Positions 29,507-39,216 of a DNA stretch of 41,285 nucleotides are shown here, piece after piece. The translations under genes and the position numbers were made by a program. The notes under the pieces were generated by a model that searched no databases, was not told the origin of the DNA, and saw nothing but the letters and a program-made list of their open reading frames with translations. Numbering within the stretch: the stretch's first letter is position 1; each line of letters opens with the position of its first letter. Source of the DNA: Candidatus Parcubacteria bacterium (lineage in GTDB: Bacteria; Patescibacteriota; Minisyncoccia; Phycocordibacterales; Zambryskibacteraceae); assembly GCA_019661865.1 (NCBI GenBank), contig JAIFWJ010000005.1, positions 1 to 41,285 of the forward strand, in the 5' to 3' direction.

Positions 29507-31258
29507 CTACTTGTCTCCTGCGATTTGTTCTCGCCAGAGGGCAGAGTAGAGACCTCCTCGGCTTATCAGCTCTTCATGCTTACCAGATTCGACAACCTTA
29601 CCTCTTTCGAAAACATATATTCTATCTGCGTGCAGAATGGTCGAAAGCCTGTGAGCTACCAGTACTGTGGAGATGTTCGGGTGAGCCTCACGGATCTTCT
29701 TTATGGTCTCTGTAATAGCTTTCTCTGTAATAGAGTCCAGGCTTGAAGTAGCTTCGTCGAAGACTATGAGGTCGGGCTTACGTAAGAGTGCTCTAGCTAT
29801 GGCTAGTCTCTGACGCTCGCCTCCTGAGAGTCTCACTCCACCTTCACCAATCTTTATATCTAAGCCACTGCCATTCTCTCCTTTATCCAAAATACTTTTA
29901 GCCTGTGCGGACTCAAGAACTTGTACGCACTCTTCATCAGTGGCGTCGGGCCGTACGAAAAGAAGATTTTCTCTTATAGTACCTGCGAAGAGTTGAGTCT
30001 CTTGAGTGACAAGACCGATCCTTCTGCGTAGTTCATCGATGTCTAGATTCTTAATACTTATATTATTAAATAAGATGTCACCCTTGGTCGGATTATAGAG
30101 TCCGGCAAGAAGCTTTATCATACTGCTCTTGCCTGAGCCAGATGGACCGACGAATGCCACCGTCTCACGAGCCTTAACTTCTAAGTTCACGTCTGTAAGT
30201 GCCTCTCTGCCTTCTTGTCCATAACTTAATTCAACGTCCCTATATGTAATGCTCTCAATCTCACCTAAGTGCTTAGGGTTCTCGGGCTTCGGAGTAGGAT
30301 CAAGTTTTAAGATCTCTCCGAGTTGGTCGAGACTGGCTCTAGCTTCTTGGTAACTGGCTGCTACTGTACCGAGCATGGATAATGGTGCGAAGATGGCGAA
30401 GGAGTAGAAGAGTAGTGTGAAGAATTGTCCGAGTGTTATCTCTCCTCTGAATATAAGCCAGAGCATAAGTAGGAGAAGTCCAGATCGAAGAGCGTTTATA
30501 AGTGTGCCTTGTATGAAGTCGAGGGAGCGCACGAACTTCACCTTCTTGAGCTCGAGGTCAAGAATTTTTTCGTTAACATTATTTAGACGATTTATTTCTT
30601 GTCTCTCGAGACCGAGACTCTTCACTAGTTCCACATTACGTAAGGTTTCTGTAGTAGATCCAGAAAGAGCTGCCGTCTCACGGACAATAGCTCTCTGAGC
30701 CTCTTTAATCTTTTTACTAAGTATGAAAGTGGCTGTACCCATGGTCGGAAGTATAAGGAAGTAGACCAGGCCAATGAGCGGATGCACGATTGTCGCATAT
30801 ACAAGTACAAATACGATTCCGATAAGAGAAAGGAAGACAATGTTGATGAGGTTCACGATGAGTGCCTGTGAGTCGGTGCGCGCTTTCTGAAGTTTGTTTA
30901 GGAGCTCACCAGAGCGCTGATCCTCGAAGACTGCATAAGGAAGAGAGAATGAGTGCTCGACACTCTGAGAGTATAGATTCGTCCCTGTCCTCTGTACGAT
31001 GACGTTTACATAGTAGTCTTGGAAGGCCTTGGCTACTCTGGAGACGAAGGCCACACCTACTGTGCCCGCGAGAAGAAGTGAGACACCAGAGATAAAGTCC
31101 GTCCTGGAAAGCGAGCTAGCCTTACTGGCGTAGTTGTCTACAATCAGACGGAATATCTGAGGATCAAGGAGCGAGAAAACTTGGTTAATGGTAGCCAGAA
31201 TGAGCGCTCCGGATAGAATCAGTTTGTATTTCTTTACTTCTTTCCAGAGTAATTTCAT
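29507..31258 (-). CDS. ABC exporter, fused membrane and ATPase domains
   Basis: 583 aa. An N-terminal six-helix ABC exporter domain (about 15-310) is followed by the ATPase domain with Walker A GPSGSGKSS, signature LSGGERQRLAIARAL, Walker B IVFDEATSSLD and switch VAHRLST. It probably acts as a homodimer of the MsbA/multidrug type; the substrate is unknown. It starts at ATG 31258 without a Shine-Dalgarno site. TATAAC about 33 nt upstream is a possible -10. Confidence 0.93.
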   Translation of the reverse strand: MKLLWKEVKKYKLILSGALILATINQVFSLLDPQIFRLIVDNYASKASSLSRTDFISGVSLLLAGTVGVAFVSRVAKAFQDYYVNVIVQRTGTNLYSQSVEHSFSLPYAVFEDQRSGELLNKLQKARTDSQALIVNLINIVFLSLIGIVFVLVYATIVHPLIGLVYFLILPTMGTATFILSKKIKEAQRAIVRETAALSGSTTETLRNVELVKSLGLERQEINRLNNVNEKILDLELKKVKFVRSLDFIQGTLINALRSGLLLLMLWLIFRGEITLGQFFTLLFYSFAIFAPLSMLGTVAASYQEARASLDQLGEILKLDPTPKPENPKHLGEIESITYRDVELSYGQEGREALTDVNLEVKARETVAFVGPSGSGKSSMIKLLAGLYNPTKGDILFNNISIKNLDIDELRRRIGLVTQETQLFAGTIRENLLFVRPDATDEECVQVLESAQAKSILDKGENGSGLDIKIGEGGVRLSGGERQRLAIARALLRKPDLIVFDEATSSLDSITEKAITETIKKIREAHPNISTVLVAHRLSTILHADRIYVFERGKVVESGKHEELISRGGLYSALWREQIAGDK

Positions 31259-31300
31259 AGGTACAATTGCGCGGGCTAAGGGACGATGTTATAACTAAAA

Positions 31301-31615
31301 TTACTTCACACCAAACATTCTAGAAATTCTAGCAGCTAATTTAGCTTCATCATGACTGACAAGATAATCTACCAAAACCTTCTTATCTAGAACTTTTTCA
31401 TCCAATTCCTTTCTAATTCTTGATACCTCGTCATCAAGGCTATTATAAACCTCGCGGTTATCACCAACATATTGATGAACTTCGGCAAAATCATCGAACC
31501 CTCCCAACTTATCTATAAATTCTTCTCGGGCATCTACAGCTTCTGACAATGATCTGGCAAGTTCTGCCTGCCCTTCCATAGAGATTTCTGCTTCTTGATT
31601 AAATTCTTTATCCAT
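31301..31615 (-). CDS. Small coiled-coil protein
   Basis: 104 aa, acidic and helical throughout; SLDDEVSRIRKELDEKVLDK has heptad-like spacing. No signal peptide and no recognised domain. It lies 25 nt after tRNA-Asp on the same strand, but has its own extended -10 exactly 6 nt before the ATG. Confidence 0.7.
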   Translation of the reverse strand: MDKEFNQEAEISMEGQAELARSLSEAVDAREEFIDKLGGFDDFAEVHQYVGDNREVYNSLDDEVSRIRKELDEKVLDKKVLVDYLVSHDEAKLAARISRMFGVK

Positions 31616-31621
31616 AAAATT

Positions 31622-31630
31622 ATTCTAACA
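31622..31630 (-). promoter_or_regulatory. Extended -10 (TGTTAGAAT) for leaderless 104-aa gene
   Basis: TGT-TAGAAT on the minus strand ends exactly 6 nt before the ATG at 31615, just past the tRNA-Asp 3' end. Confidence 0.65.
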
Positions 31631-31640
31631 TATACTCTAG

Positions 31641-31714
31641 CGCGGCCGACCGGACTTGAACCGGCAACCTCTCGCGTGACAGGCGAGTGCTCTAACCAGT
31701 TGAGCTACGACCGC
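31641..31714 (-). tRNA. tRNA-Asp (anticodon GTC)
   Basis: Acceptor GCGGTCG/CGGCCGC, D-stem GCTC/GAGC, anticodon stem CTCGC/GCGAG with loop CTGTCAC (anticodon GTC), T-loop TTCAAGT. Discriminator G, no encoded CCA. Confidence 0.96.
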
Positions 31715-31723
31715 AATTTGTGT

Positions 31724-31752
31724 ACTGTATCAGCCCTTTTAACTCTCTACAA
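31724..31752 (-). promoter_or_regulatory. Promoter of tRNA-Asp
   Basis: On the minus strand: TTGTAG (31747-31752), 17-nt spacer, TACAGT (31724-31729) with TGA just before it (extended -10). The tRNA starts 9 nt later. Confidence 0.7.
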
Positions 31753-31760
31753 TACACTTA

Positions 31761-31834
31761 TGTCGACGGGTGGGATCGAACCACCGACCTTGGGCTTATG
31801 AGTCCCACGCTCTAACCAACTGAGCTACGTCGAC
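31761..31834 (-). tRNA. tRNA-Met, elongator type (anticodon CAT)
   Basis: Acceptor GTCGACG/CGTCGAC fully paired, D-stem GCTC/GAGC, anticodon loop CTCATAA (CAT), T-arm GTGGG-TTCGATC-type. The paired first base argues for the elongator. The 31-39 pair of the anticodon stem is an A-G mismatch. A CAT anticodon modified to read Ile (lysidine) cannot be excluded. Confidence 0.92.
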
Positions 31835-31842
31835 GCGTTGCT

Positions 31843-31871
31843 ACTATAACTCGAAAACTTGCTTTTCTCAA
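31843..31871 (-). promoter_or_regulatory. Promoter of tRNA-Met
   Basis: On the minus strand: TTGAGA (31866-31871), 17-nt spacer, TATAGT (31843-31848); the tRNA begins 8 nt later. It overlaps the divergent tRNA-fMet promoter. Confidence 0.75.
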
Positions 31872-31887
31872 GAAAAAGGGCTATAAT
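31859..31887 (+). promoter_or_regulatory. Promoter of tRNA-fMet
   Basis: TTGCTT (31859-31864), 17-nt spacer, TATAAT (31882-31887); the tRNA begins 10 nt later. It shares 13 nt with the minus-strand tRNA-Met promoter. Confidence 0.78.
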
Positions 31888-31897
31888 TATGGATAAT

Positions 31898-31968
31898 AGC
31901 GGGTTGGAGGAGCAGTACCTCGACAGGCTCATAACCTGTAGGCATCCGTGCAAATCGGATACCCGCAA
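31898..31968 (+). tRNA. Initiator tRNA-Met with unusual D and T loops
   Basis: Position 1 (A) is unpaired with A72, the initiator hallmark. Acceptor GCGGGT/ACCCGC, anticodon stem ACAGG/CCTGT with loop CTCATAA, T-stem ATCCG/CGGAT. Odd features: the D-loop is only AGCAGTA, lacking the G18-G19 pair. The T-loop is TGCAAAT, with G instead of U at position 55. The variable loop is AGGC. At 71 nt it is short. CCA is not encoded. Confidence 0.9.
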
Positions 31969-32000
31969 CATTAAATGGTCGGCCGCTGCGACTTGTAAAT

Positions 32001-32726
32001 CTATACCTCTCCGGCCAGAACCGAGCTTATAGTGATAACTTTACCAGTTGCCTCTATCTTGGCTAGAAGTGGTTCAACACCATGAGACTTCAAGAAATCA
32101 CTCAAATTTACGCCTTCTGCCGCTGAGGCCGAGAGGCCACGATAGATCCGTATGGCTCCAGCCTCATCTCGGCTTAAGAGAGCCCTGAGCTCATCGTATT
32201 TCTTGTTATTTATATAATATGTGGCGACAAGCTGCATGGCATCAGTTGCCATAGAGAGTTTCTCCTCATGTTTGAAGATGATCGGCAAGGCTGGAGAAAT
32301 GTCTCCTCCATGCTTCATGATGTATAAGAGTTCGCTTACTGCTTGGTGTGGCTGGTTGTCTCCTCCGGCCGTCAGATTCTTCAGTGCCTTCTCAAGGTCT
32401 GGGGCTTCTCGTTCTCCTTTCTCCAGAGCTATAACCTTAAGACAGTGCAGAGCTTTCTCTTTATATAAAGGATTGTCTATGAGCTTCTTGAGCGGAGCCA
32501 TAAGATCATCAAAGTTGAGATGCGACAGGCTAGGAGGTACATCTGGATTCTCCTCATCTTCTTCGAAATAAGCCTCCGCCACAATCTTAAGACCGAGTTC
32601 AATATGGTCCGGATCATCTGACTTGAGTAAGGTTTCTGCTTCATCTAGCATCGCTTGCCCATTCTCCAGATACAAGTCTCTCCAATCTTCCGTTTCGCGT
32701 AGGCTCTGTGGTGTAATTTTTTCCAT
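32001..32726 (-). CDS. Helical repeat-like protein of unknown function
   Basis: 241 aa from the ATG at 32726. A longer frame from 32789 lies upstream of the -10 and is rejected. The protein is acidic, soluble and almost wholly alpha-helical, with HEAT/TPR-like helix pairs (HIELGLKIVAEAYFEE, ALHCLKVIALEKGERE, YYINNKKYDELRALLS). No catalytic motif. Divergent from the DoxX-like gene; both use leaderless extended -10 elements. Confidence 0.75.
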   Translation of the reverse strand: MEKITPQSLRETEDWRDLYLENGQAMLDEAETLLKSDDPDHIELGLKIVAEAYFEEDEENPDVPPSLSHLNFDDLMAPLKKLIDNPLYKEKALHCLKVIALEKGEREAPDLEKALKNLTAGGDNQPHQAVSELLYIMKHGGDISPALPIIFKHEEKLSMATDAMQLVATYYINNKKYDELRALLSRDEAGAIRIYRGLSASAAEGVNLSDFLKSHGVEPLLAKIEATGKVITISSVLAGEV

Positions 32727-32732
32727 ACGGTC

Positions 32733-32741
32733 AGTATAACA
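32733..32741 (-). promoter_or_regulatory. Extended -10 (TGTTATACT) for leaderless helical protein gene
   Basis: TGT-TATACT on the minus strand ends exactly 6 nt before the ATG at 32726. Confidence 0.75.
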
Positions 32742-32762
32742 TTCAAGCTCAAGATAAATACC

Positions 32763-32771
32763 TGCTATAGT
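32763..32771 (+). promoter_or_regulatory. Extended -10 (TGCTATAGT) for leaderless DoxX-like gene
   Basis: TGC-TATAGT ends exactly 6 nt before the ATG at 32778; back to back with the minus-strand box at 32733-32741. Confidence 0.75.
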
Positions 32772-32777
32772 TAATGC

Positions 32778-33209
32778 ATGAATATGCAAAAAATAGTATG
32801 GATTAAGTTACGTTTTGTAATGGCTTTTATATTTTTGTGGGCATTTATTGATAAGGTTTTCGGTTTAGGATTTGCCACAACTACTGACAAGGCGTGGATC
32901 CACGGCGGGTCACCGACAAGTGGCTTTCTTTCCTTCGGAGTTAAGGGACCATTCGCTAGTCTTTTCCACAGCTTAGCTGGAGTGGCTCTAGTCGACTGGT
33001 TGTTTATGCTGGGCCTTCTCTTCGTTGGCCTTACTCTACTTCTTAATAAGTATGTCTTATGGGGTGGAGTAGTCGGAGTGTTAATGATGGTCTTAATGTG
33101 GCTTGCACTTCTCTGGCCAGAAAATAATCCCATCATCGATGAGCACATCGTGTATGCACTTGTCCTTGCGCTCTTCGCAATTAAAAGTAAGAAGGGGGAA
33201 CTTTCTTAG
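32778..33209 (+). CDS. DoxX-like membrane protein (second copy of the family)
   Basis: 143 aa with four transmembrane segments. KLRFVMAFIFLWAFIDKVFG, then WIHGGSPTSGFL and GPFASLFHSLAG, match the thiosulfate:quinone-oxidoreductase small-subunit/DoxX-type pattern. A function in redox chemistry is possible but unproven. It differs clearly from the other DoxX protein at 20569. It converges on the HEPN-like gene with no spacer (33209/33210). Confidence 0.82.
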   Translation: MNMQKIVWIKLRFVMAFIFLWAFIDKVFGLGFATTTDKAWIHGGSPTSGFLSFGVKGPFASLFHSLAGVALVDWLFMLGLLFVGLTLLLNKYVLWGGVVGVLMMVLMWLALLWPENNPIIDEHIVYALVLALFAIKSKKGELS

Positions 33210-33863
33210 TTAGACAATTTTAAACTCTTTGAATACGGCCTCATACATGGCGATGACACGTTTGGCGTCTCGCTCATTGAGTTCATAGTCTCCACCTGTA
33301 TGAGCTATCTGGTTACGGATCTTATGTGCTTCCCAGGCTTGTTCCAAGCTCAAGAAGTCTGAGGCTTCTACCGCTTTAAGCATCTCACCCAGTGAGTCTC
33401 CATGGTAACCCTGCGCACGCAAGAGTTCTTCTAGCATTACATCGGCTTCAATGATAGCCAGCCTCCAATCTGAGGCATTGGGAGAATTTATATGAGTGAG
33501 CACTCTCTCCCATTTCTCATTCTTCAATATTTTTTCTTCTCCTTGGGTAGTCTGGTGCTCGGCGCCATAAATTTCTTTTTCTTCTTTTATTATGACTGAG
33601 AGCTTTCTCCAAACGTATATGATAAATACTATAGACGCTCCTATGACAAGATAACCCAGACTCTTAAAGAGCGGCCAGAGTCTAGTTATAAAAAAGTATT
33701 TAAACGCATGCCACCAAGATATAGCCGTGACCACGGCTCCAGAGTTAGATAAATAATGGAGCCTCATCCATGCAGCTATGATAATCCCCAGCCCAAGCAA
33801 GAAAACAATTACTTCTGGGAAATAGTCTGGAGCCTTTTTTTCTTCTTCTTTCTTCGGAGGCAT
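33210..33863 (-). CDS. Membrane protein with HEPN-like C-terminal domain
   Basis: 217 aa. A Lys/Glu-rich start precedes transmembrane helices at about 17-32 and 63-85 and a cytoplasmic helical domain. The C-terminal region has LRAQGYHGDSLGEMLKAVEA and KIRNQIAHTG, where RNQIAH fits the Rx4H motif of HEPN domains. HEPN domains often bind nucleotides or cut RNA; activity here is unproven. It starts 5 nt after gatA and so is part of the ligA-gatC-gatA transcription unit. Confidence 0.72.
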   Translation of the reverse strand: MPPKKEEEKKAPDYFPEVIVFLLGLGIIIAAWMRLHYLSNSGAVVTAISWWHAFKYFFITRLWPLFKSLGYLVIGASIVFIIYVWRKLSVIIKEEKEIYGAEHQTTQGEEKILKNEKWERVLTHINSPNASDWRLAIIEADVMLEELLRAQGYHGDSLGEMLKAVEASDFLSLEQAWEAHKIRNQIAHTGGDYELNERDAKRVIAMYEAVFKEFKIV

Positions 33864-33868
33864 AAAAT

Positions 33869-35287
33869 TTATTCACCTAAGAAATCTTTACCTATTTGGA
33901 ATAGATTATCCTCTCTTCCAAGATCACTAGAGAGAAGTATACCAAGAGGAAGATTCTTCCCTTCTACTTCCACGAATCCACTGGGGAGAGACATAGATGG
34001 GATCCCAGAAATGTTGGCCGGCACAGTGAAGATATCTTCCAGGTACATGGAGAGTGGGTCAGAGATCTTCTCCCCGATCTTAAATGCCGGACCACTGGTA
34101 CTAGGTGTAAGAAGCACATCAATGTCCTTAAACGCTTCCCTAAGCTCGTCGGTAATCTTCTCCTTAGCTAGGAGTGCAGCACCGTAGAACGAGTCGTAGT
34201 AACCAGATGAAAGCACGAATGTTCCTAATATAATTCTTCTCCTCGTCTCACGGCCGAACCCACTTCCCTTAGTTTTCATATAATCATCTAAGAGGTCAGT
34301 CCCATCTACATAAAGTCCGTACTTCACTCCGTCATAACGAGCTAGGTTGGTGGAAGCTTCTGCGGGCATGATGATATAGTACGCCGCCAGAGAGTACTCT
34401 ATGGAGGGTAGATCTACATCCATAATCTTGTACCCGAGAGACTTAAATTTTTCTTCTGCTTGTTCGAAATTCTTTTTCACATCACTACTGACATTCTTAA
34501 GAAACTTTCTCGGCACTCCGATAGTTTTATTAAACTTCTTCTCTGACTTGTATGTACTATCACTTATAGTAGTTGAATCCAACTTATCTTCTCCCTTTAT
34601 AACATTATAAATAGTCTCTACATCTGTAACCGTGTGGGCGAAGGGACCTACTTGGTCTAAGGATGATCCAAGAGCAATGATTCCAGAACGTGAGACTCTT
34701 CCGTACGTGGGCTTAAGACCGACTATACCTGTAAGCGCAGCGGGCTGCCTTATGGAACCCCCGGTGTCTGTACCGAGCGAGCCAAGTACGAAGTGGGCTG
34801 CAAGAGCGGCTGCTGAGCCTCCCGAGGAGCCTCCTGGGACGCGACTGGTGTCAGTCGGATTCTTGGTCGGTCCGTAGTATGAAGTCTCTGTAGAGGACCC
34901 CATGGCGAACTCGTCCATGTTCGTACGGCCTACGATGACTGCTCCTCCATGACGTTGGAGCTTCGAGGAGACGGTACTATCCGTAGGAGAGACAAATCCC
35001 TCTAGAATATGAGAGCCTGCTGAAGACTTGTGACCGGAGAGTAAAATATTATCTTTAATAGCAATAGGTACGCCGAGTAGTGGTGCCTCTATGCCTTTCT
35101 TAATTTGTTCATCTGCTGCATCGGCTTGGCCAAGTGCATCATCGAAAACTTCTATGAATGCGTTTATCTCACCATCTTCTTTTTTTATTTTATCAATACA
35201 AGCCTCAGTCAGTTCACGAGAAGTGAAGTCTCCTTTCTTAAGACCTTCACGAGCAGACTTGATGGTGAGTTTAGAGAGATCGATCAT
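33869..35287 (-). CDS. gatA: Glutamyl-tRNA(Gln)/aspartyl-tRNA(Asn) amidotransferase subunit A
   Basis: 472 aa, full length. The amidase that supplies ammonia to convert misacylated Glu-tRNA(Gln) or Asp-tRNA(Asn). The amidase triad region is complete: Lys78 (VPIAIKDN), the cis-Ser in PGGSSGGSAAA (about 151-161) and the nucleophile Ser178 (DTGGSIRQPA). It follows gatC by 12 nt. gatB is not in the window. Confidence 0.97.
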   Translation of the reverse strand: MIDLSKLTIKSAREGLKKGDFTSRELTEACIDKIKKEDGEINAFIEVFDDALGQADAADEQIKKGIEAPLLGVPIAIKDNILLSGHKSSAGSHILEGFVSPTDSTVSSKLQRHGGAVIVGRTNMDEFAMGSSTETSYYGPTKNPTDTSRVPGGSSGGSAAALAAHFVLGSLGTDTGGSIRQPAALTGIVGLKPTYGRVSRSGIIALGSSLDQVGPFAHTVTDVETIYNVIKGEDKLDSTTISDSTYKSEKKFNKTIGVPRKFLKNVSSDVKKNFEQAEEKFKSLGYKIMDVDLPSIEYSLAAYYIIMPAEASTNLARYDGVKYGLYVDGTDLLDDYMKTKGSGFGRETRRRIILGTFVLSSGYYDSFYGAALLAKEKITDELREAFKDIDVLLTPSTSGPAFKIGEKISDPLSMYLEDIFTVPANISGIPSMSLPSGFVEVEGKNLPLGILLSSDLGREDNLFQIGKDFLGE

Positions 35288-35299
35288 TTTATGAAGTTA

Positions 35300-35575
35300 T
35301 CAAAGAATTTTCTTTACCTTTATGTACTGTCCCTCTCTACTTGGTGCGTTACTAAGAATCTTCTCTGTATACAAACCGCGCTCATGCGGAGAACTGTCAT
35401 TACGCATAATATTTCTTTCTTCTGGCTTCTCACCGGATCTGAGCTTCTTAACCTCCTTAACATCCTCAACATACTTTAAAATCGCCCCGAACTCGTGAGA
35501 AAGTCTTTCGGCTTCTTCGTCCAAGATCTCTATCCTTGCAAGTTTTGCAAGCCGCTGTACTTCTGCTTTATCCAT
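35300..35575 (-). CDS. gatC: Amidotransferase subunit C
   Basis: 91 aa. The small subunit that stabilises GatA-GatB. The N-terminus VQRLAKLARIEILDEEAERL and the conserved RNDSSPHERG/LYTEKIL stretch are typical. It starts 5 nt after ligA; AGGA lies about 8 nt before the ATG. Confidence 0.94.
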   Translation of the reverse strand: MDKAEVQRLAKLARIEILDEEAERLSHEFGAILKYVEDVKEVKKLRSGEKPEERNIMRNDSSPHERGLYTEKILSNAPSREGQYIKVKKIL

Positions 35576-35580
35576 ATGGC

Positions 35581-37602
<2,022 letters not shown>

Positions 37603-38088
37603 CTAGTAGGTAGCTCTAACCGCACGTTCTACTCTCCTAGTATTAGCGGTATCGCATGTGTTGTATCCATAGGCCTCTATAAGGGTGGTATTGTCATCAT
37701 TTTTAGTTACTCGTAACTTGGCACAATACGGATCTGGCTTAAATGTAATATATCCCGAGAGAGGAGGAAAGTTTGATACTCCACTACCACCTCCCACTGT
37801 GCCCTGGTTACCATTCCCCTTACTGAGATCACGGTTACAGTTTATACCTTCAGTAGTGGTCGTGGAGAAGGCGCTTGTCCCTCTTGAATCCTTAACATCC
37901 CAGTAGAGAGCACACTCCATGGCTGTGTCGGCTGCATAGAATGCAAACTGAGACTCGCGACCACTTGAGGTAAGCACAGCCTCCTTCACAGCTATAGATA
38001 TAATCCCCATGGCAACCAATGTAAGAGCTGCTGTGATGATAACCGCTATAAATAATGTGAAGCCTCTATTTTTCATCTGATTTTTCAT
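37603..38088 (-). CDS. Type IV pilus PilX-like protein
   Basis: 161 aa. A short positive N-terminus and a hydrophobic helix (about 10-32, GFTLFIAVIITAALTLVAMG) without the Glu at +5 resemble PilX-type minor pilins. Then FAFYAADTAMECALYW and a Cys-containing C-terminal region. It is the last gene of the pilin cluster; its start overlaps the stop of the PilV-like gene by 4 nt (ATGA). Confidence 0.78.
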   Translation of the reverse strand: MKNQMKNRGFTLFIAVIITAALTLVAMGIISIAVKEAVLTSSGRESQFAFYAADTAMECALYWDVKDSRGTSAFSTTTTEGINCNRDLSKGNGNQGTVGGGSGVSNFPPLSGYITFKPDPYCAKLRVTKNDDNTTLIEAYGYNTCDTANTRRVERAVRATY

Positions 38089-38642
38089 TGCCAGTTAAAT
38101 ATATTCTCTCTTATCTTGAACTGTCTGTTTATGAGACCCTTAGACCAGCTGACAGTTACCGTTATGGCTACTTCACGATTAACGAAACCCAAGTTGTTGG
38201 ATGGAACGGTATCAATACTTATCTCTCTGGTGTATAAAGTATCATTCCAACCATTATGGTATCCGTAGAAACCATTAACAGGATCTTGCTGGAGTACTGG
38301 GCAGGGAGTTGCCTCTCCCACATCGTGACACTGTAAAGGCAAGGCGTTATTCACAACATCGACCCTACAAGTCTTACCGAAATAACACGGGTCACTCGAG
38401 TTGTTGGCAATGTTTGTGAGCCAGGCAACACCGTTTATACCATTCTGATCTCTTAGATTTCTTATTGTTTCAATACCTTCGTCTGCAAGATAAACAGCGA
38501 TGATTTGCTCCTTAGAAAGGATAGAGCTTGAAATACCTATCTGGGCTGCAGTGAAAGCACCTATAACACCGAGTGAAAGGACGGTCACAGCGACTAAAGT
38601 TTCTACAAGTGTAAATCCGAAGTTGTTAAATATTTTTTTCAT
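38085..38642 (-). CDS. Type IV pilus minor pilin, PilV-like
   Basis: 185 aa. A prepilin-type signal GFTLVETLVAVTVLSLGVIG (Gly then Phe, Glu at +5) precedes a soluble domain containing YLADEGIETIRNLRDQ, typical of PilV-like proteins, and a Cys-rich middle. The PilD peptidase gene lies in the same cluster. It starts 1 nt after the PilW-like gene stops. Confidence 0.85.
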   Translation of the reverse strand: MKKIFNNFGFTLVETLVAVTVLSLGVIGAFTAAQIGISSSILSKEQIIAVYLADEGIETIRNLRDQNGINGVAWLTNIANNSSDPCYFGKTCRVDVVNNALPLQCHDVGEATPCPVLQQDPVNGFYGYHNGWNDTLYTREISIDTVPSNNLGFVNREVAITVTVSWSKGLINRQFKIRENIFNWQ

Positions 38643-38643
38643 A

Positions 38644-39210
38644 TTATGGGATATCCAGAGCCCTTTGAGAGACTAGAGTCTGTAGGGTAAAGTCTGTTTG
38701 GGTTTTCTGTTGTGTACCAGCCGTCCCACTCATCTTTATCAAAGTCCTAGGTTGTAACGGATCTCCTACCACTGCTCCAGTGACATAGAAGAAGGAGCTC
38801 GAATTTAATGTTACTTCTGGAGAAGTGGCAGAAATGTATGTAGCACCTCCATCTTCTGACTTCTCCAGAGTAGTACCGTGAATGCGGTAGGCTATCTGGA
38901 TATTATCGCTTGAGAGAAAACTTACCAACTTACCGCCACTGCCACAGTTCTGAACTGAAGTGAATGGCGGACTAGCTCCAGGGTCGGACTCGCAATGATA
39001 ATTTTTCCCATATCTCATCTCTCGAGTCATAGCCTCCATGGCGAAGTCTAGGTTATCCAGAACTACTCTTATACTTCTAGTCTTCCTACTTGCCTCGAAC
39101 ACTCCCAGAATAGCGCCCATAGAGACTGTCATGATGACGACGAAGACCGACACAGCGGTCATGAGCTCTATAAGAGTAAAACCTTTTTCCTTTTTCATGA
39201 GAGTTTTCAT
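38644..39210 (-). CDS. Type IV pilus minor pilin, PilW/PulJ-like
   Basis: 188 aa. Prepilin signal KGFTLIELMTAVSVFVVIMT, then LDNLDFAMEAMTREMRYGKN, which resembles PulJ/PilW-type minor pilins. It starts 6 nt after the GspH-like gene, in the same operon. A second ATG five codons in is an alternative start. Confidence 0.83.
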   Translation of the reverse strand: MKTLMKKEKGFTLIELMTAVSVFVVIMTVSMGAILGVFEASRKTRSIRVVLDNLDFAMEAMTREMRYGKNYHCESDPGASPPFTSVQNCGSGGKLVSFLSSDNIQIAYRIHGTTLEKSEDGGATYISATSPEVTLNSSSFFYVTGAVVGDPLQPRTLIKMSGTAGTQQKTQTDFTLQTLVSQRALDIP

Positions 39211-39216
39211 AAAGGT

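Noticed and set aside
32727-32789. Longer N-terminus of the helical protein at 32001-32726
   Set aside because: It would lie upstream of the extended -10 and overlap the divergent gene's start.
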